DNA of 23,273 nt from Calditrichaceae bacterium (GCA_024763405.1 JANTFQ010000003.1:1-23273); one strand, 5' to 3'; positions 1 to 8,431 are shown, numbered from the stretch's first letter. The notes: a model not told the origin generated them from the letters alone. Program-made: numbers and translations.

Positions 1-1176
1 GTAAAAGATATCCGCGAAATTACCTGTGAAACCAATTTGCTCCCGCGGGCACACGGTTCCGCGCTGTTCACTCGTGGACAGACACAGGCGCTTGGTGTGG
101 TAACCCTTGGAAGTAAATCGGACGAGCAGTTTATCGACGCTATCGAAGGTGAAAGCAAAAAAGCCTATATGCTGCATTATAATTTTCCTCCCTTCTGTAC
201 CGGTGAGGCAAAAATGATGCGTGGTACCAGCCGCAGAGAAATAGGACACGGCAACCTGGCGGAGCGTGCTTTAAAGCCGGTTCTGCCCGCAAATGGTGAT
301 TTTCCCTACACGATTAGAATTGTCTCGGAAGTGCTGGAATCAAACGGTTCTTCTTCGATGGCGACGGTGTGTGCGGGCTCTATGTCCTTAATGGACGCTG
401 GTGTACCTACCAAAAGCGCGGTGGCCGGAATCGCTATGGGATTGATTAAAGAGGGTGATAAAATCGCCGTTCTTTCTGATATCCTGGGTGACGAAGACCA
501 TCTCGGTGATATGGATTTTAAAGTCGCCGGTACGGAAAAAGGCATTACCGCCGTTCAGATGGATATAAAGATTGACGGTATTTCGTCCGAAATTATGGCT
601 CAGGCCATGGAACAGGCAAAAGAAGGCCGTAAACATATTATGAGTAAAATGGCCGAAGCCATTCAGGCAGCAAATTCGGAAATGAGCGAGTTTGCCCCGC
701 GTATCATTGAAATCAAAATTCCGGTTTCAAAAATCGGCGCGGTTATTGGACCGGGCGGCAAAACCATCCGTGGTATCATCGAAGAAGGCGGCCCCGATCT
801 GGATATCAATATTGATGATGAAGGACGTGTCCTGATTTCTTCACCCAATATGCAGGCGGCGGATTTTGCGCGGAATTATATTCAGAATCTGATTGCCGAA
901 CCCGAAATGGGCAAGGCTTACAAAGGCACGGTAAAAAGGGTTAAGGATTTCGGCTGTTTCGTGGAATTTATGCCCGGTAAAGAAGGTATGGTGCATATTT
1001 CCGAGCTGGAAATCGGACGTACCAATAAGGTAGAAGATGTGGTAAAAGAGGGAGACGTTATTGACCTGATTGTTACCAAAATCGGTAATGACGGCAAAAT
1101 CGGTTTAAGCCGCAAAGCCTTTTTACTCAAACAGAAAAAACAGGCAGAGTCGGAAAGCGGAGAAAAGCCCGCTTAA
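1..1176 (+). CDS. pnp: Polyribonucleotide nucleotidyltransferase (PNPase), 3' part
   Basis: Phosphorolytic 3'-5' exoribonuclease of mRNA turnover. The gene enters from the left edge: the frame is open from base 1, so the true start lies outside the window, and the visible 391 codons are roughly the second half of a ~700-aa protein. Seen in order: the second RNase PH core, with the conserved LPRAHGSALFTRGQTQ segment at the very start and the active-site stretch SDILGDEDHLGDMDFKVAGT (codons from about 476), which supplies the acidic metal-binding residues; a KH domain with the GAVIGPGGKTI loop (about 731-765); and an S1 RNA-binding domain (KGTVKRVKDFGCFVEF, about 922 onward) with a short charged tail. 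An M16 peptidase gene follows after 3 nt, so the two are probably cotranscribed. No oddities seen; assignment is secure. Confidence 0.97.
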   Translation, partial: VKDIREITCETNLLPRAHGSALFTRGQTQALGVVTLGSKSDEQFIDAIEGESKKAYMLHYNFPPFCTGEAKMMRGTSRREIGHGNLAERALKPVLPANGDFPYTIRIVSEVLESNGSSSMATVCAGSMSLMDAGVPTKSAVAGIAMGLIKEGDKIAVLSDILGDEDHLGDMDFKVAGTEKGITAVQMDIKIDGISSEIMAQAMEQAKEGRKHIMSKMAEAIQAANSEMSEFAPRIIEIKIPVSKIGAVIGPGGKTIRGIIEEGGPDLDINIDDEGRVLISSPNMQAADFARNYIQNLIAEPEMGKAYKGTVKRVKDFGCFVEFMPGKEGMVHISELEIGRTNKVEDVVKEGDVIDLIVTKIGNDGKIGLSRKAFLLKQKKQAESESGEKPA

Positions 1177-1179
1177 CTT

Positions 1180-2412
1180 ATGCACTCTTCAATACATAAA
1201 ACAGTTCTGCCGAACGGACTAACCGTCATCAGTGAATTCGTTCCCGGTGTGCGGTCGGTTTCTGCAGGCGTGTGGGTGAAGGCGGGCAGCCGCTGTGAAA
1301 CCACCCGCAACAAGGGTATTGCTCATTTTTTAGAGCATATGGTTTTTAAGGGTACTGAAAAATTCAGTGCCCTTAAAATTGCCCATTCTCTCGAAGAAAC
1401 AGGCGGTAGTTTAAACGCCTACACCAGTAAAGAACACACCGTATTTTACGCCCAGTCTCTTGATACCCAGCTCTCTAAAACAATCACCGTTTTATCCGAT
1501 CTGGTTTGCCGTCCGCTTTTACGCGAAAAAGATATAGAGCACGAAAAAGCCGTTGTCCTCGAAGAAATTCATGCCGTGGAAGATACACCGGAAGATTATA
1601 TTTTTGATCTGTTTCAGGAAAAATTATTTCCCAAACAGTCCATGGGTTTTCCCATCCTCGGTACAACAAAATCCGTGCAGACCTTTGACCGCGCCTTATT
1701 AGTGGATTTCTGGAAAACTTTTTATTCTCCGCAAAATATCATTTTAAGTGTTGCCGGAAATGTTCAGCACGATGCCCTGGTGCGTTTAGCGGAGCGTCGA
1801 TTCGTTTTCAGGAATGCGGGAAAATCCTGCCGCATGGCCCGACCAACCGCCGCCGTAAATATTCAGCTCGAAATTCCGGATACCGTGAACCAGTGCCACA
1901 TCTGCACCGGGGTAGAAAGTATTCCCTACGCGGCAGAAGATCGCTATCCGGCCATCGCACTTAATGCCTGGCTGGGCAGCGGGATGAGTTCACGCTTGTT
2001 TCAGGCGATTAGGGAAAAGCGGGGACTGGCCTATTCGGTATATTCCTATGTGGATTTCTTTAAAGATACCGGGATTTTTAGCTTTTATCTTGGAACGGAC
2101 GTCCGCAAAGCGTCAAAAGCACAGAAAATTTTACGAAAAGAACTGGAGCGCTTAACGGAAACACCGTTAAAAGAATCCGTTGTAAAAAAAATTAAAAGCC
2201 AGTTAAAAGGGAATATTTTATTAGGGCTGGAAAGCACCCAGAGGCGGATGTCCCGCATGGCTAAGAATGAAATTTATTTTCAGCGCCTGATAAGCTTAGA
2301 AGAGTCCATCGAAAAAATAGAACACATAAATTCCAAATTTTTATTGGAAACGGCGCAAAAAATATTTATTATGAAAAACTTTAACACTGTGATGATGAGA
2401 CCAAATGCTTAA
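1180..2412 (+). CDS. M16 family zinc metallopeptidase (processing-peptidase-like)
   Basis: A 410-aa protein of the pitrilysin/mitochondrial processing peptidase family (M16B size class). The inverted zinc motif HFLEH is at residues 49-53 (H49, E52, H53), and the third ligand is the glutamate in VVLEEI (about E129), the expected ~76 residues downstream. The C-terminal half carries the family segment FQAIREKRGLAYSVYSY, including the conserved R/Y region, so both halves of the clamshell fold are present and the enzyme should be active. There is no obvious signal peptide, so it is probably cytoplasmic. ATG 1180 begins 3 nt after pnp; the nearest GGAG is too far upstream to be a good ribosome site, so translational coupling is likely. 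Placement of an M16 peptidase behind pnp is common in bacteria. The physiological substrate is not known from the sequence. Confidence 0.93.
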   Translation: MHSSIHKTVLPNGLTVISEFVPGVRSVSAGVWVKAGSRCETTRNKGIAHFLEHMVFKGTEKFSALKIAHSLEETGGSLNAYTSKEHTVFYAQSLDTQLSKTITVLSDLVCRPLLREKDIEHEKAVVLEEIHAVEDTPEDYIFDLFQEKLFPKQSMGFPILGTTKSVQTFDRALLVDFWKTFYSPQNIILSVAGNVQHDALVRLAERRFVFRNAGKSCRMARPTAAVNIQLEIPDTVNQCHICTGVESIPYAAEDRYPAIALNAWLGSGMSSRLFQAIREKRGLAYSVYSYVDFFKDTGIFSFYLGTDVRKASKAQKILRKELERLTETPLKESVVKKIKSQLKGNILLGLESTQRRMSRMAKNEIYFQRLISLEESIEKIEHINSKFLLETAQKIFIMKNFNTVMMRPNA

Positions 2413-3532
2413 AGTCGGATTATTAAAAGAGCTCAAATCAACCGAAGGCCGTGTGATGCTGACACCGGAAGGTGTAAAAGTACTGGTCAAAAACGGGATT
2501 GAAGTGTTTGTAGAACGCGGCTCCGGTGAGATATGCCGTTTCCCGGATATTCAGTACGAACGCGCGGGCGCGGTCATTTTGCCGGCCATGGAAAAAGTCA
2601 TGGACCGGGCGCAGCTTTTACTGCAAATGACGCCGCCGCAGCCTATTGAATTTGAACTGTTAAATGATTCGCACCTGTTTATTTCCTTTTATAATATGCT
2701 CAGTTACCGCGAAGATCGATTCCGCTCATTGCTTGAGACCAAGGCTTCCGTAATTAGCGCCGAACTGATTCAGGATGATGAAGGCGGCTACCCGCTATTA
2801 AACAGCATGAGTGAAATCGCCGGGCATCTGGCAATTAATCAGGCGGCGCAGCTATTAACGGTTACAGCCGGCGGCAAAGGCAAACTCCTGCCTGCTACAG
2901 CGCTTAGTAAGCCGGCACAAGTGGTTATTGTCGGTGCCGGGAAGGTTGGCCGTACGGCGGCGCAGGCAGCGTTAAAAGTTGGCGCTAATGTGCATCTTTT
3001 TGGACTTAAAGAAAAGAAAATATCCGCGCTACAGGAAGAATTTGAAGAAGCGGAAGTAAGCCTGTATTCGGAAGAAAAACTGCGGCAGGTTTTACCCGAA
3101 AGCGATGTGCTGATTATTTCGGTATTTTCGCTAAAAAAAGAATATACGATTAAAATCAGCGCAGAAGTGGTTAATCTGATGGAAGAGGGCAGTGTGGTAA
3201 TAGACACGTCCATTAACCAGACTGCGGTTTTGGAGACCTCTTATATTTCCAATCTGGAACAACCTGTCTATACCATCGATGGGATCATTTATTATTCGGT
3301 TCCTAATATTTCGGCTTCGGTTCCCGTAACGGCGAGCCGGGTTATTACCAAAAAAATTCTAAATTTCTTAAAATCTCTGGCCCTCAATGATCTCAAAGAA
3401 ACGCTAATCGAACAACCCGGTTTGCTTTCCGCGCTCTGTATGTACAAAGGAAAGGTTACCAACCGTAGCTTTTCGGAGCGCTTTGGACATGAATTTTACA
3501 GTATCTTTGAGCTTTTAGAACTGAACCTCTGA
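2405..3532 (+). CDS. Alanine dehydrogenase/PNT-fold protein with altered catalytic residues
   Basis: A 375-aa protein matching alanine dehydrogenase along its whole length. The N-terminal AlaDh_PNT domain has KELKSTEGRVMLTPEGV at 8-24, and the Rossmann NAD-binding segment has VVIVGAGKVGRTAAQAALKV. The C-terminal part includes the family-typical YKGKVTNRSF. By my hand alignment to Mycobacterium tuberculosis Ald, the substrate arginine (R15) is kept as R16. However, K75 becomes T76 (LLLQMTPP in place of LLLKVKEP), H96 becomes Y96 (LFISFY in place of LFTFLH), and D270 becomes N271 (DTSINQ in place of DIAIDQ). Nucleotide binding looks intact but ordinary oxidative deamination of alanine would not be expected. 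It may be a divergent enzyme with another substrate or a non-catalytic homologue. Its ATG overlaps the M16 stop by 8 nt, implying coupled translation. Confidence 0.85.
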   Translation: MLKVGLLKELKSTEGRVMLTPEGVKVLVKNGIEVFVERGSGEICRFPDIQYERAGAVILPAMEKVMDRAQLLLQMTPPQPIEFELLNDSHLFISFYNMLSYREDRFRSLLETKASVISAELIQDDEGGYPLLNSMSEIAGHLAINQAAQLLTVTAGGKGKLLPATALSKPAQVVIVGAGKVGRTAAQAALKVGANVHLFGLKEKKISALQEEFEEAEVSLYSEEKLRQVLPESDVLIISVFSLKKEYTIKISAEVVNLMEEGSVVIDTSINQTAVLETSYISNLEQPVYTIDGIIYYSVPNISASVPVTASRVITKKILNFLKSLALNDLKETLIEQPGLLSALCMYKGKVTNRSFSERFGHEFYSIFELLELNL

Positions 3533-3535
3533 TCT

Positions 3536-4318
3536 ATGGATTTCTCCCTCATTCCCGTACTCAATTATCATAAAATCGAGTTAAAAGGCGATATTGGCAT
3601 AACCGCCCGGCAGCCCGATGATTTTTTTAGAGATATGGAATATCTCTCCGAACAGGGATTTACACCCGTCACTTTTCGGTCGGTCGGCGAATCGGAAGTG
3701 TTTCCGGATAAACCGGTGATGATTACTTTTGATGATGGCTACGCTTCAGTGTATGAACACGCGTTCTCTGTCCTGTCCCGCTTTGGTTTTAAAGCGGTCG
3801 TGTTTATGCCCGCTTCGTATATTGGAAAAACAAATGACTGGGATGTGCAGTTCGGAAAGAAAAAATACCGACATCTTTCCAAAGAGCAGCTTGTGTCATT
3901 AAGTGCAGCAGGCCATGAAATCGCCGCTCACGGAATGAAGCATCGCCCTTTTACGTTATTTAATTCTAAGGCGTTGAAAGCTGAGTTGGAAGAGAGCCGG
4001 GACATACTCGAACATATTACCGGAAATCCTGTCAGGTCCTTGTGTTATCCGTTTGGACGCTTTAATGCACGTGTAATTGAGGCGGTTAAAGCGGCTGGGT
4101 ATCAATATGCCATGGCCTCTTTATATCTCGGCGCCGCGCCGGCAGAAGAACGGAATCTGGCGTTACGCCGTTTTAATGTGTATCGTTTTGATTCTGTGCG
4201 AATAATTAAGAAGAAATTAAAAGCGGATTTTAATTCATTAGTTGCTTACCGAGATTGGCTCCTGCAGCTTGGCGGCCGGGCAACACCACTTTACCAGCAC
4301 TTAACCAACGCTCCCTGA
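3536..4318 (+). CDS. Polysaccharide deacetylase (NodB/CE4 family)
   Basis: A 260-aa CE4 carbohydrate esterase, predicted to remove acetyl groups from N-acetylated sugars. Motif 1 is TFDDGY (64-69; D66 as base, D67 as metal ligand). Motif 2 is HGMKH (metal ligands H132 and H136), and the R/YP region is RSLCYPFGRFN around 167-177. The N-terminus PVLNYHKI is typical of the YHxI subgroup. There is no signal peptide or TM segment, unlike the exported peptidoglycan deacetylases, so a cytoplasmic or peripheral lipid-linked or polysaccharide substrate is possible. It starts 3 nt after the preceding stop and should be the last gene of the pnp-M16-Ald-like operon. Its TGA stop lies inside the CCCTGAGC that begins the downstream repeat, so the last residues may have been changed by arrival of that repeat. 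Confidence 0.92.
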   Translation: MDFSLIPVLNYHKIELKGDIGITARQPDDFFRDMEYLSEQGFTPVTFRSVGESEVFPDKPVMITFDDGYASVYEHAFSVLSRFGFKAVVFMPASYIGKTNDWDVQFGKKKYRHLSKEQLVSLSAAGHEIAAHGMKHRPFTLFNSKALKAELEESRDILEHITGNPVRSLCYPFGRFNARVIEAVKAAGYQYAMASLYLGAAPAEERNLALRRFNVYRFDSVRIIKKKLKADFNSLVAYRDWLLQLGGRATPLYQHLTNAP

Positions 4319-4428
4319 GCTTGTTGAGTCCCGTGAAACGGGCGAAATCCCGCTTGCGGGGTCGAAGGGTGAGCATGTTGAGTCCCAATGAACCGGGACG
4401 AAATCCCGCTTGCGGGGTCGAAGGATGA
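4313..4428. repeat. Two-copy tandem palindromic repeat (REP-like)
   Basis: Two adjacent copies, 4317-4370 and 4371-4426, share GAGC(T/A)TGTTGAGTCCC, then a variable CCCG/CGGG stem, then CGAAATCCCGCTTGCGGGG and TCGAAGG. Copy 2 is 2 nt longer in its middle. Each copy contains the small hairpin CCCGC-TTG-CGGGG. The outer ends (CCCTGAGCTTG and GTCGAAGGG) resemble the CCCTGAGC...TCGAAGGG elements scattered through many environmental genomes; that resemblance is from memory and was not searched. No encoded protein is evident. It lies between the deacetylase stop and the cytochrome c gene and might act as a transcript-end structure, but there is no T-run. It is not a CRISPR, since there are no unique spacers. 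Confidence 0.85.
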
Positions 4429-4467
4429 ACAGTTAATACTTTTAATATAAAACGAACCGGAGAATAT

Positions 4468-4806
4468 ATGAATCCCAAAATAAAAAAATGGCTGCCCTTT
4501 ATCATTCTAATTTTAATCATTATTGTAACGGCATTTTATTTGTTTTTAAATACGCTTAAAAGCACTTATGTCCCCACCACGGATAATCCGGGACAAATTT
4601 ACAGGGAAGCCTGTTCGGGCTGCCACGGCGTACAGGGCGAAGGTAAGGGACTGTTTCCCAATTTAGCGGATCAAACAATCGAGGCGGCACATGTGCGGGA
4701 AATTATTAAAAGCGGGGCTTTAATGATGCCGTCCTTTGAGCAACTGCAGGGCGATACGCTTAACAAAGTGGCGGAATATGTGAGTCAGCATAAATTTAGT
4801 GAATAA
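4468..4806 (+). CDS. Membrane-anchored monoheme cytochrome c
   Basis: A 112-aa class I cytochrome c. Residues 10-28 form a hydrophobic anchor after a lysine-rich N-terminus, so the heme domain should face the periplasm. The heme attachment site is CSGCH (C49, C52, H53), and the likely distal ligand is M87 in ALMMPSF. GEGKGLFPNLAD between them and a final helix (LNKVAEYVSQHK) fit the small cbb3/CccA-type fold. It probably carries electrons in a respiratory chain; the partner is unknown. A GGAG in ACCGGAGAATAT precedes the ATG at suitable spacing. It stands alone between the tandem repeat and the convergent sensor kinase. It implies a c-type cytochrome maturation system elsewhere in the genome. 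Confidence 0.92.
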   Translation: MNPKIKKWLPFIILILIIIVTAFYLFLNTLKSTYVPTTDNPGQIYREACSGCHGVQGEGKGLFPNLADQTIEAAHVREIIKSGALMMPSFEQLQGDTLNKVAEYVSQHKFSE

Positions 4807-4864
4807 AATACACAGAATCAGATGATAAAAATTATATCACAATGTTTTAGGCAGGAAAGCGGTT

Positions 4865-7360
4865 TTAGTTTTTCGCTTGTTTTTTATAACGCCATTTTTC
4901 GAGAATGGCATAAAGCTCAACCGGTTTGAAAGGTTTGGAAATGTAATCATCCATTCCGGCTTCCAGACATTGTTCTTCATCGCCTTTCATCGCGTTGGCA
5001 GTCATCGCTATGATAGGTATATCTTTGATCGTCGTATTGAGTTTGCGGATTTCTCTTGTCGCCGTTAATCCGTCCATTTCCGGCATTTGCACATCCATCA
5101 AAACGATATCAAACGGCTCCTTTTGCAGTGCCTGTAAGGCGATAAGCCCGTTTTCGGCAACATCAATTATATAATTTTTCTTTTCTAAAATTTTTACAGC
5201 TACCCGCTGATTAATAGGATTATCTTCCGCCAGTAGAATACGGGCAGGCACTTCGTTTTGATTTGCTGCAGCGTTCTGACTTCTGGTAACAGCGGGCTCT
5301 TTTTCCTCTGCGTTATCCCGGGACATTACAGAGAGAATGTTATTGTAGAGCTGTGATTGTTTAACCGGTTTTGTAAGATAGCCTTTAACGCCGATTTTAC
5401 TTAGACGTTTGGCATCTTTTCGCTTCCCCATTGAGGTCAGGATGATAATATTGGTATTCTTCAGTGCGGGGGTGTTCATAATTTTCCGGGCCGTTGCTTC
5501 GCCATCCATTTCGGGCATCTGCATATCTAAAAGCACTAAGGGGATAAATTTTCCGTTGGCTGCTTCGCTCGTCAGCAGAGATATGGCGTCTACTCCGCTG
5601 CTACAGCTAAGAGGTCTCATCTTCCAGTTTGTGAGCGTCTTCTCAAGAATCAGGCGGTTTGTAGCGTTGTCATCAACGATTAAAACCGGAAGATTCTCTA
5701 AATCAGCAACGGGTTTCAGCTCTTCGGTTCGTTGTTCACCCTTCTTTAACAGGAGGTTAAAGTAAAAGGTGCTTCCTTCTCCCGGCTTACTGGTAACGCC
5801 TATTTCACCACCCATTAATTCCACCAATTGACGCGAAATTGCCAGACCCAGGCCGGTTCCACCGTACTGCCGGGTAGTCGATCCGTCCGCCTGTGTAAAT
5901 TTTTCAAAAACAAGTTTTGTTTTATGCGCCGCAATACCGATACCGGTATCCCGGACTGAAAAATAAATGTCCAGTTGATCGTCCGCGGACTTGTTCAATT
6001 TTGCCGATAAAACGACCTCGCCTTTTGCTGTAAATTTGATGGCATTGCCGAGAAGATTTATTAAAATTTGTCGAATGCGTCCGGAGTCCCCAAGAATATC
6101 GGTCGGAATAGCAGGATCAATGAGAAGTGCCAGTTCTAATCCTTTTTCCTCGGCACGGGCCGCCAGGCTTTCCAGGCTTATTTCTAAAAGGGTGTGAAGG
6201 TTAAAATTTTCTTCTATTAAATCCAGCTTGCCTGCTTCAATTTTAGAAAAATCCAGGATGTCATTAATCAAATACAGAAGCGCGTAGGAACTTTCGCGAA
6301 TTGTGATTAAAAAGTCTTCTTGCTCGGCGTCAATGTCGGTATCCAGCAACAGTTCACCCATACCGATGATGGCATTCATCGGGGTGCGTATTTCGTGACT
6401 CATATTGGCCAGAAACTCACTTTTTGCCTGATTTGCCTGTTCTGCCTTTTTACGGTTTTTTTGCTCCTGTGCATTAAGCCGGGCGTTTTCCAGGGCTACC
6501 GCAACCTGCCTGCCGATGATGGATAAAATACGCAGTTCATCCCGACGAAACTGATCGATTCCTTCTTTTAGGAGCGTAATGACTCCAATAGTTCTGTTTT
6601 CAATGATAAGTGGTGAACCGATTAGAGAGACATCGATCTGTTCTTCGCCCGGTAAATAAAAAACATCCGGGTCTGTTCGAACATTGGAAATAAGTTCATT
6701 CTGAGCGCCGCTGAAAATACGGCCGATGATTCCTTTATCGGCAGGGGAAGGGGTGTTGGAAATAAATTTATTGTGGGCATATGATTCAGAAGAAAAAACC
6801 GGCTCTAACTGGTTTTGGGCTTCATTGAAGGTGTAGAGCTGGTAAGCATCAAACATCATAATTTTAGAAAGGCCCTGCGTTACAGCCTTTCCGACTTCTT
6901 CCATTTTGCGGAACTTGTTGATCTGCTCGGTGATTTCATAAATAATTTCGAAATACTGCTGCCATTTTTGCGTGGCATTGTAGGATTTTCTAAACTCCAT
7001 TTCCTGGCTTTTTTGAATGGAAATATCACGCAGACTACCTTCAATAAAGGAGGTACCTTTTTCTGAAATGAGATAGGCATTAATACCGCCAAATACCTTA
7101 CGGCCATTGGCTTGCCTGAACAGGAGTTCATAATTATGAACCCTTTGTTTTTGCTGCAATTCAAGTTTGAACATTGTAAAATCATGGGGCAATACGAGTA
7201 GCGTTTTAAAAAGGAGACCTTTGAGCTTCGCGGCCGGTTGTCCAACAAAACGTTCGATTGCGGGGCTAATAAAGATAATTTCACCATTCAGACCGATGCG
7301 GAAAAATACGTCTGGGGAATTATGAAAAATAGACTGTAATTGAGTGGCCTCATCTTGCAT
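4865..7360 (-). CDS. Soluble hybrid sensor histidine kinase (PAS-GAF-HisKA-HATPase-REC-REC)
   Basis: An 831-aa BarA-like hybrid kinase without membrane segments. Domains: PAS (about 8-120), a short coiled linker, GAF (about 140-293), and a HisKA dimerisation helix with phospho-acceptor H322 in MSHEIRTP. The HATPase_c domain has the N-box around N439, G1 at DTGIG 471-475 and G2 at GGTGLGL 500-506. REC1 (about 557-680) has D612 in LDMQMP and K664; REC2 (about 706-825) has D756 in LMDVQMP and K809. All phosphotransfer residues are present, so it should be active. No Hpt domain is visible, so the final output needs a separate Hpt or regulator that is not in this window. The PAS and GAF pair suggests sensing of a cytosolic ligand, redox state or light, but no specific cofactor residue can be named. 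It is divergent from nfo and convergent with the cytochrome c gene. Confidence 0.94.
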   Translation of the reverse strand: MQDEATQLQSIFHNSPDVFFRIGLNGEIIFISPAIERFVGQPAAKLKGLLFKTLLVLPHDFTMFKLELQQKQRVHNYELLFRQANGRKVFGGINAYLISEKGTSFIEGSLRDISIQKSQEMEFRKSYNATQKWQQYFEIIYEITEQINKFRKMEEVGKAVTQGLSKIMMFDAYQLYTFNEAQNQLEPVFSSESYAHNKFISNTPSPADKGIIGRIFSGAQNELISNVRTDPDVFYLPGEEQIDVSLIGSPLIIENRTIGVITLLKEGIDQFRRDELRILSIIGRQVAVALENARLNAQEQKNRKKAEQANQAKSEFLANMSHEIRTPMNAIIGMGELLLDTDIDAEQEDFLITIRESSYALLYLINDILDFSKIEAGKLDLIEENFNLHTLLEISLESLAARAEEKGLELALLIDPAIPTDILGDSGRIRQILINLLGNAIKFTAKGEVVLSAKLNKSADDQLDIYFSVRDTGIGIAAHKTKLVFEKFTQADGSTTRQYGGTGLGLAISRQLVELMGGEIGVTSKPGEGSTFYFNLLLKKGEQRTEELKPVADLENLPVLIVDDNATNRLILEKTLTNWKMRPLSCSSGVDAISLLTSEAANGKFIPLVLLDMQMPEMDGEATARKIMNTPALKNTNIIILTSMGKRKDAKRLSKIGVKGYLTKPVKQSQLYNNILSVMSRDNAEEKEPAVTRSQNAAANQNEVPARILLAEDNPINQRVAVKILEKKNYIIDVAENGLIALQALQKEPFDIVLMDVQMPEMDGLTATREIRKLNTTIKDIPIIAMTANAMKGDEEQCLEAGMDDYISKPFKPVELYAILEKWRYKKQAKN

Positions 7361-7468
7361 CGGAAAAAACCCCGGATTAAACTATAAGAAAACGAAATAA
7401 ATAAATTTTTATTCTGGTTATCTATCGTCAAAAGTAAGTAAATATTTAATTAATAATTGGGGAAAAGA

Positions 7469-8323
7469 ATGAAGATTGGCTGTCATGTTTCCATTTCCGG
7501 AGGAATTCAGAATACCTTTGAGCGTGCGGATTCTTTAGGATGCGAAAGTTTACAAATATTTACGCAGAATCAGCGTCAGTGGAAATCGGTTGAATATGAT
7601 CAGAGTACCCTACAGAATTTTCACTCGGAACGTAAACAGCATCATTTTGATGGTGTCCCGATAATCGCACATGCCTCCTATTTAATTAATCTGTGTGCAC
7701 AGGAGCCCGAAAAACTGGAAAAGTCACGACGGGCGTTTATAGAGGAACTGAAGCGCTGTGACCAGTTGGGAATTGCCGGGCTGGTGATTCATCCGGGCGC
7801 GCATGGCGGAAACGGGGAAGAGTGGGGGATTGCCGCCATCGCTGATTCGATAAATTATGCTTTGGATGTTTACAATCCGCAGGTACAAATTCTGCTGGAA
7901 ACAACCGCCGGACAGGGAACCGGGATTGGTAGTCGTTTTGCGCATCTGAAGAAAATAATGGAATTAGTCATTCTTAAACCGAAAATGGGTATTTGCGTGG
8001 ATACCTGCCATATTTTTGCAGCTGGGTACGACATCCGCTCGGAAGAAAGCTGGGCGGATACTTTGCAAAAAATGGATGATTCTTTTGGATTAGAGCAGGT
8101 GGCTGCCTTCCATTTAAATGATTCGAAAAAAGAATTTAATAGTCACCGCGATCGGCATGCACCCATTGCAGAAGGCTATATCGGAGCGGAAAGTTTCGAA
8201 ATTCTAATGCAGATGGAGCGCTTTAAAGAGATACCCGGAATCCTGGAAGTGCCGGGCGGAGATGCTGTTTTTATGGAAAATATAAAACGGCTTAAGAATA
8301 TGCGCGGCAAGGACAAATCATAA
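7469..8323 (+). CDS. nfo: Endonuclease IV (AP endonuclease)
   Basis: A 284-aa zinc-dependent AP endonuclease that cuts 5' of abasic sites in base-excision repair. The metal ligands expected from the E. coli enzyme all have counterparts: H in IIAHASY, H in VIHPGAH, E in LLETTAGQG, D and H in VDTCHIFAAGYD, H in AFHLND, D and H in HRDRHAPIAEGYIG, and E in ILEVPGGD. Family length is about 280 aa. I chose the ATG at 7469 because it starts MKIGCHVS as in the family and has GGGG at 7459-7462 as ribosome site; a TTG four codons earlier overlaps that site and is less likely. It is probably a single-gene transcript, divergent from the sensor kinase and convergent with dnaA. Confidence 0.96.
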   Translation: MKIGCHVSISGGIQNTFERADSLGCESLQIFTQNQRQWKSVEYDQSTLQNFHSERKQHHFDGVPIIAHASYLINLCAQEPEKLEKSRRAFIEELKRCDQLGIAGLVIHPGAHGGNGEEWGIAAIADSINYALDVYNPQVQILLETTAGQGTGIGSRFAHLKKIMELVILKPKMGICVDTCHIFAAGYDIRSEESWADTLQKMDDSFGLEQVAAFHLNDSKKEFNSHRDRHAPIAEGYIGAESFEILMQMERFKEIPGILEVPGGDAVFMENIKRLKNMRGKDKS

Positions 8324-8370
8324 TTCAAAGGTTGCGGCTACTCGTTAGTGTCTGTCTTTAAATGAGTCTA

Positions 8371-8424
8371 AAACCTCACCCCCAAAAGTATCGGGGCAGG
8401 TCAGCCTCTCCTGAAAGGAGTGGC
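8371..8424. repeat. Possible degenerate dispersed repeat between nfo and dnaA
   Basis: The sequence holds AACCTCACCCCCAAAA, then a CCCC/GGGG pair, then CCTCTCCTGAAAGGAGTGG with a CTCCT/AGGAG hairpin. It resembles the CCTCACCCC...CTCTCC-AAAGGAGAGG elements seen between genes in many bacterial genomes. This is recognised from memory only, and just one copy is in the window. It sits between convergent nfo and dnaA, where it could also provide weak transcript-end structure. Confidence 0.35.
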
Positions 8425-8431
8425 AAAAGAA

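Noticed and set aside
2839..3213. 124-aa open frame antisense to the Ald-like gene.
   Set aside because: Serine-rich shadow of a clear coding gene, with no recognisable domain and no ribosome site.
4313..4428. Possible CRISPR array.
   Set aside because: Only two abutting copies with no unique spacers, and a palindromic REP-like character.
5409..5765. 118-aa open frame antisense to the sensor kinase.
   Set aside because: Lies opposite the receiver-domain coding sequence and has no protein features of its own.
7457..7468. TTG start for nfo giving four extra residues.
   Set aside because: The TTG overlaps the GGGG ribosome site, and the family starts with MKIGxH at the ATG.
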